Shown here piece by piece: positions 5,745-7,790 of a stretch of 7,790 nt of DNA. Under the pieces are notes generated by a model, which was not told the origin of the DNA, did no database searches, and saw nothing but the letters and a program-made list of their open reading frames with translations. Source of the stretch: Verrucomicrobiia bacterium (GTDB taxonomy: Bacteria; Verrucomicrobiota; Verrucomicrobiia; CAIQCK01); the NCBI GenBank assembly GCA_026417675.1, contig JAOACV010000090.1, forward strand, positions 1-7,790, in the 5' to 3' direction. The translations under genes and the position numbers were made by a program. Position 1 is the stretch's first letter; every line of letters starts with the position of its first letter.

Positions 5745-7505
5745 CTACAGGGTCCATTCCACCATCTGCGATGCCGGCAGGTCGCGCGTCAACCGGCGCT
5801 GTTTGCCGTCCGGCTCGTGCACGATCAGCGTCGCGCCCTTCAGCGGGCGTTCAGCCGTCAGCTTCACGCGCAACTTGTTGCCGGCGGCGGTCGCCTCGAC
5901 CAACCGCACGGTGCGGCGCGCCGTCTCCCAACGCCAGACCTCCGCGTGCGTCCACCATTCCATGCCCCGCTGGCGGCCCTCCTTCACCAGCGTTTGCATC
6001 GCGTCGGCCATGCCGGGCTTCTGGATGTGCGCCGGATGAAACAGGAAATGCGCCAGCCCGCCGTGCGCAACGGCTTGGTCGAGCAACCGGGGCGCGCGCT
6101 TCGCCGGCAGATGGATGTCGAGGTCCTGCGTGATCAGCGGGATTTCATAGACCTCCAGAAACCGTGGAGGCGCCGCTTCGTCGTCCAACGGCCGCCATGG
6201 CTGGCAGGTGCCGCGCGGGAAACCGCAACCGCCCTGCTTGCTCGGCCCCATCGTGCCGTCGGTCTTCAGCCCGGCCTGCTCGCACCAGCGGAAGAAATCC
6301 AGGCGCCCCTCCCATCGCGTGTAATGGTTTTTGTTGGAGAGGATTTCCGTGACGCCGTTGTTCATGCGTAGCCCGTCAAGCTGTTTCAGCAGTTTGTCGA
6401 AACCCCAGTGGTGATCCGCGTCGCTCTTCATGGCGTCGTAGTGCAGCGCGATCTCGCAGTCTGCGGCCCGCACCGCGTCGTAAAGCGCGCGAGGATAGGC
6501 GCACGGAAACATCATGCACCACGTCGTGCGGATGCCGGCCTTCTTCACCTGCTCCAGCAGCGCCCAACCTTGATCCGGCCTGTTGCCATCGCTGTCGTGG
6601 CTGATGCACCCCACGGCCGGCACGTCGCGCGGCCACGGAGCGATTTGCACCAACTGCTGGCCGACCGCCCGCGCGGCGTATTGGATCGCGCGCAGGATGA
6701 TCAGCCGCAACTCGTCCGCGACCGGATACAGGAACACCGGCGCCTCCCCCTTGGCCAGCGCGACGCGGTCGAAATCACAGTCCAGCACTTGGCCGTCGTC
6801 GGTCTTCAGAGCGCCGTCGTTGACCGGCATCGTTCCGTCGAACGCCGGCGTGCCATCGCGTAATACGGCAATGCCTTGCTGGATGTGCACGATGCTGTTG
6901 AGCAGGTCCGGCGCTATCAACAACGCCATTCCGCGCCCGACCCGCCGCTCCAACAACACCGGCAGCTTCTTCGTCCGCCTGTGGCGGTCCAGCACGCTGC
7001 CGGCGGCCTTCGCAGACGTGGCCCGCCCCGCCAGCCCGCCGAAGAAATGCAGCGAGCTTTTCAGGCCGGCAAACACCGGATGCCGCGACTGCCGCACATC
7101 GAGGTAGCCTTCGCCGAGTTGCTGCACGTTGCAGGCGCCCCAAGTCTTGTTGGTGCTCGACGCCACCGGCTCCGCGCCGAACAGTTTCTGCATTCCGTGC
7201 AGTCCGCCCAGCGACACCAAGGCGCCGCCGTTCTCCACAAATGCGGCGAGTTTGTCGCGTTGCTCGTTGGTGAGCTTGTGTTCGCCGGCGAGCACAAGCA
7301 CGCGCCCTCGGCCCGTCTGGCCGGGCGGTTGTTGGTCGTAGAAACAGCCGGCGCGCTGGGCGATCTCGATGATGTAAACGTTCGACGGCGCGGCGGGGGA
7401 AACAGAGATCGTGATCACGCCGGAAACGTCTGTCTCGCGCGTCCACGCGCACGCAACGCACGCCAGCCAGGATGCCAGTATGATGCCCGCTCGTTTCATA
7501 TTCAT
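5745..7505 (-). CDS. Secreted two-domain protein: glutamine-amidotransferase-like module plus polysaccharide-deacetylase-like domain
   Basis: The 586-residue product starts with a Sec signal peptide (MNMKRAGIIL, then ASWLACVACA) with probable cleavage after ACA at 20. Residues about 65-205 resemble a class I glutamine-amidotransferase-like (ThuA/DUF4350-type) fold: GRVLVLAGEHKLT, then KLAAFVENGGALVSLGGLHGM, typical of non-catalytic versions. Residues about 295-525 resemble a NodB-type deacetylase barrel: VGCISHDSDG (298-307) with the paired aspartates D304 and D306, EIALHYDAM (351-359) with H355, and a late FHPAH (489-493). These are plausible metal and catalytic positions, but the motifs differ from textbook TFDDG and HxxxH, so activity is uncertain. 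The last 55 residues look like a small beta-sandwich. ATG 7503-7505 is used; TTG 7529 is a longer alternative and ATG 7497-7499 a shorter one. No Shine-Dalgarno is seen. It is first in the minus-strand block and probably cotranscribed with the next two genes. Confidence 0.8.
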   Translation of the reverse strand: MNMKRAGIILASWLACVACAWTRETDVSGVITISVSPAAPSNVYIIEIAQRAGCFYDQQPPGQTGRGRVLVLAGEHKLTNEQRDKLAAFVENGGALVSLGGLHGMQKLFGAEPVASSTNKTWGACNVQQLGEGYLDVRQSRHPVFAGLKSSLHFFGGLAGRATSAKAAGSVLDRHRRTKKLPVLLERRVGRGMALLIAPDLLNSIVHIQQGIAVLRDGTPAFDGTMPVNDGALKTDDGQVLDCDFDRVALAKGEAPVFLYPVADELRLIILRAIQYAARAVGQQLVQIAPWPRDVPAVGCISHDSDGNRPDQGWALLEQVKKAGIRTTWCMMFPCAYPRALYDAVRAADCEIALHYDAMKSDADHHWGFDKLLKQLDGLRMNNGVTEILSNKNHYTRWEGRLDFFRWCEQAGLKTDGTMGPSKQGGCGFPRGTCQPWRPLDDEAAPPRFLEVYEIPLITQDLDIHLPAKRAPRLLDQAVAHGGLAHFLFHPAHIQKPGMADAMQTLVKEGRQRGMEWWTHAEVWRWETARRTVRLVEATAAGNKLRVKLTAERPLKGATLIVHEPDGKQRRLTRDLPASQMVEWTL

Positions 7506-7643
7506 TAAGCCGGTTGTGTCGGACAACAAGAATCAAACCATTGCCGTTGATTGGAAACCGGCCGCAGGCTACAGGATTTGACCCTTGCCGACAATCTTGC
7601 GATGGGCGGAGAACTCCGGTTCCAGGCATCAGAAGGGCCCCGG
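7506..7643. promoter_or_regulatory. Divergent intergenic region with likely promoters for both flanking genes
   Basis: This 138-base stretch separates the divergent starts at 7505 (minus) and 7644 (plus), so it should hold both promoters. TTGACC (7578-7583) fits a -35 box in 5 of 6 positions, but the DNA 17 bases further on (GATGGG) is a poor -10. TTGATT followed by TACAGG is an equally weak pair. A 7-base inverted repeat, GCCGGTT (7509-7515) with AACCGGC (7556-7562), lies near the minus-strand start. The region also holds the left arm of the longer inverted repeat annotated at 7583-7667. No promoter can be assigned firmly. Confidence 0.4.
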
Positions 7644-7667
7644 ATGAAGAAGAAACTGTCGGCAAGG
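7583..7667. repeat. 11-bp perfect inverted repeat flanking a start codon
   Basis: CCTTGCCGACA (7583-7593) is the exact reverse complement of TGTCGGCAAGG (7657-7667). The arms are 63 bases apart. The left arm is in the spacer and the right arm lies within codons 5-8 of the plus-strand gene at 7644. In the transcript the arms could pair and enclose the Shine-Dalgarno site and start codon in a loop; as DNA they could be two operator half-sites. The pairing itself is certain; the role is not known. Confidence 0.55.
7631..7637 (+). promoter_or_regulatory. Shine-Dalgarno site for the gene starting at 7644
   Basis: AGAAGGG ends 6 bases before ATG 7644, a good spacing and composition for ribosome binding. 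It is the only convincing Shine-Dalgarno in the window and fixes this start, which also places the twin arginines at the expected distance from the N-terminus. Confidence 0.6.
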
Positions 7668-7790
7668 TTTTCTCGAAGGCGGCTTCTGCGAGACGCGGGA
7701 GCGGCGCTCGCCGGCATATCAGTTTACTCTCTACCCTCTACGACATCATCGAGCCGCCCAAACTGCCGCACGCGAAGAAGAACCTGCTTG
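7644..7790 (+). CDS. Start of a TAT-leader protein, apparently frameshifted (3' end outside window)
   Basis: From ATG 7644 the frame reads MKKKLSARFSRRRLLRDAGA, then ALAGISVYS. This is a basic N-terminus, a twin-arginine pair and a hydrophobic core, so a TAT export leader. After about base 7727 this frame becomes a Ser/Arg-rich string (TSSSRPNCRTRRRTC) with little resemblance to protein. Another plus-strand frame, from about 7736, reads LYDIIEPPKLPHAKKNLL, with G or C in the third position of 16 of 18 codons, as in the real genes here. The frames join if one CT is removed from the CTCTCT run at 7727-7732, giving ISVYSTLYDIIEPP. So either the gene carries a 2-base insertion or the sequence has an error there. 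The mature part is too short to assign a family. The start is supported by the Shine-Dalgarno site at 7631-7637. Confidence 0.55.
   Translation, partial: MKKKLSARFSRRRLLRDAGAALAGISVYSLPSTTSSSRPNCRTRRRTCL

Noticed and set aside
5628..6371. Plus-strand open frame (247 codons) over the deacetylase gene and its downstream spacer
   Set aside because: It crosses a gene end and start on the minus strand and encodes a biased string without domain features.
7505..7717. Minus-strand open frame of 70 codons upstream of the deacetylase gene
   Set aside because: It covers the divergent promoter region and the complement of the TAT leader at 7644. The product has no recognisable feature.
1..7790. CRISPR arrays, tRNA or rRNA genes, insertion sequences, toxin-antitoxin or phage genes
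   Set aside because: No regularly spaced repeats, no cloverleaf-like elements, no transposase-like products and no small paired genes were seen on either strand.

Overview
The window is a GC-rich, gene-dense chromosomal piece, most likely from a Verrucomicrobiota bacterium (possibly a Pedosphaera/Limisphaerales-like lineage) or a related PVC member. This rests on gene content: exported Gfo/Idh/MocA oxidoreductases with twin-arginine (TAT) leaders, a secreted PQQ-type beta-propeller opening with the NWPRFRGPAGTG signature, several TAT-led enzymes, and starts that mostly lack a Shine-Dalgarno sequence. The lineage is inferred from style, not from a marker gene.

Layout, left to right. (1) 1-190, plus strand: the last 62 codons of a Gfo/Idh/MocA oxidoreductase. 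(2) 198-271: a compact multi-hairpin inverted repeat between two convergent genes. (3) 277-1575, minus: a complete Gfo/Idh/MocA oxidoreductase with a TAT leader. (4) 1576-1995: a 420-base divergent spacer holding a weak promoter candidate and an apparent remnant of an autotransporter-type beta-strand repeat protein. (5) 1996-2772, plus: trpC, indole-3-glycerol-phosphate synthase, with all expected active-site residues and no other trp gene next to it. (6) 2773-3031: a convergent spacer with a weak terminator candidate. (7) 3032-7505, minus: three genes in a row, transcribed right to left as polysaccharide-deacetylase fusion, then TAT-led polysaccharide pyruvyl transferase family protein, then secreted beta-propeller. 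(8) 7506-7643: a divergent spacer. (9) 7644-7790, plus: the start of another TAT-led protein, with a convincing Shine-Dalgarno site and an apparent frameshift at a CT repeat.

The most interesting part is the three-gene block at 3032-7505. Spacings of 92 and 29 bases on one strand suggest an operon. Every product carries an export signal (Sec, TAT, Sec), and two of the three families act on glycans. A plausible but unproven reading is an exported system that modifies or processes envelope or extracellular polysaccharide. The TAT leader on a pyruvyl-transferase-fold protein is unexpected, because characterised relatives work in the cytoplasm. I see no CRISPR array, tRNA, rRNA, insertion sequence or defence system. 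Apart from trpC and the general family assignments, exact functions cannot be read from the sequence.
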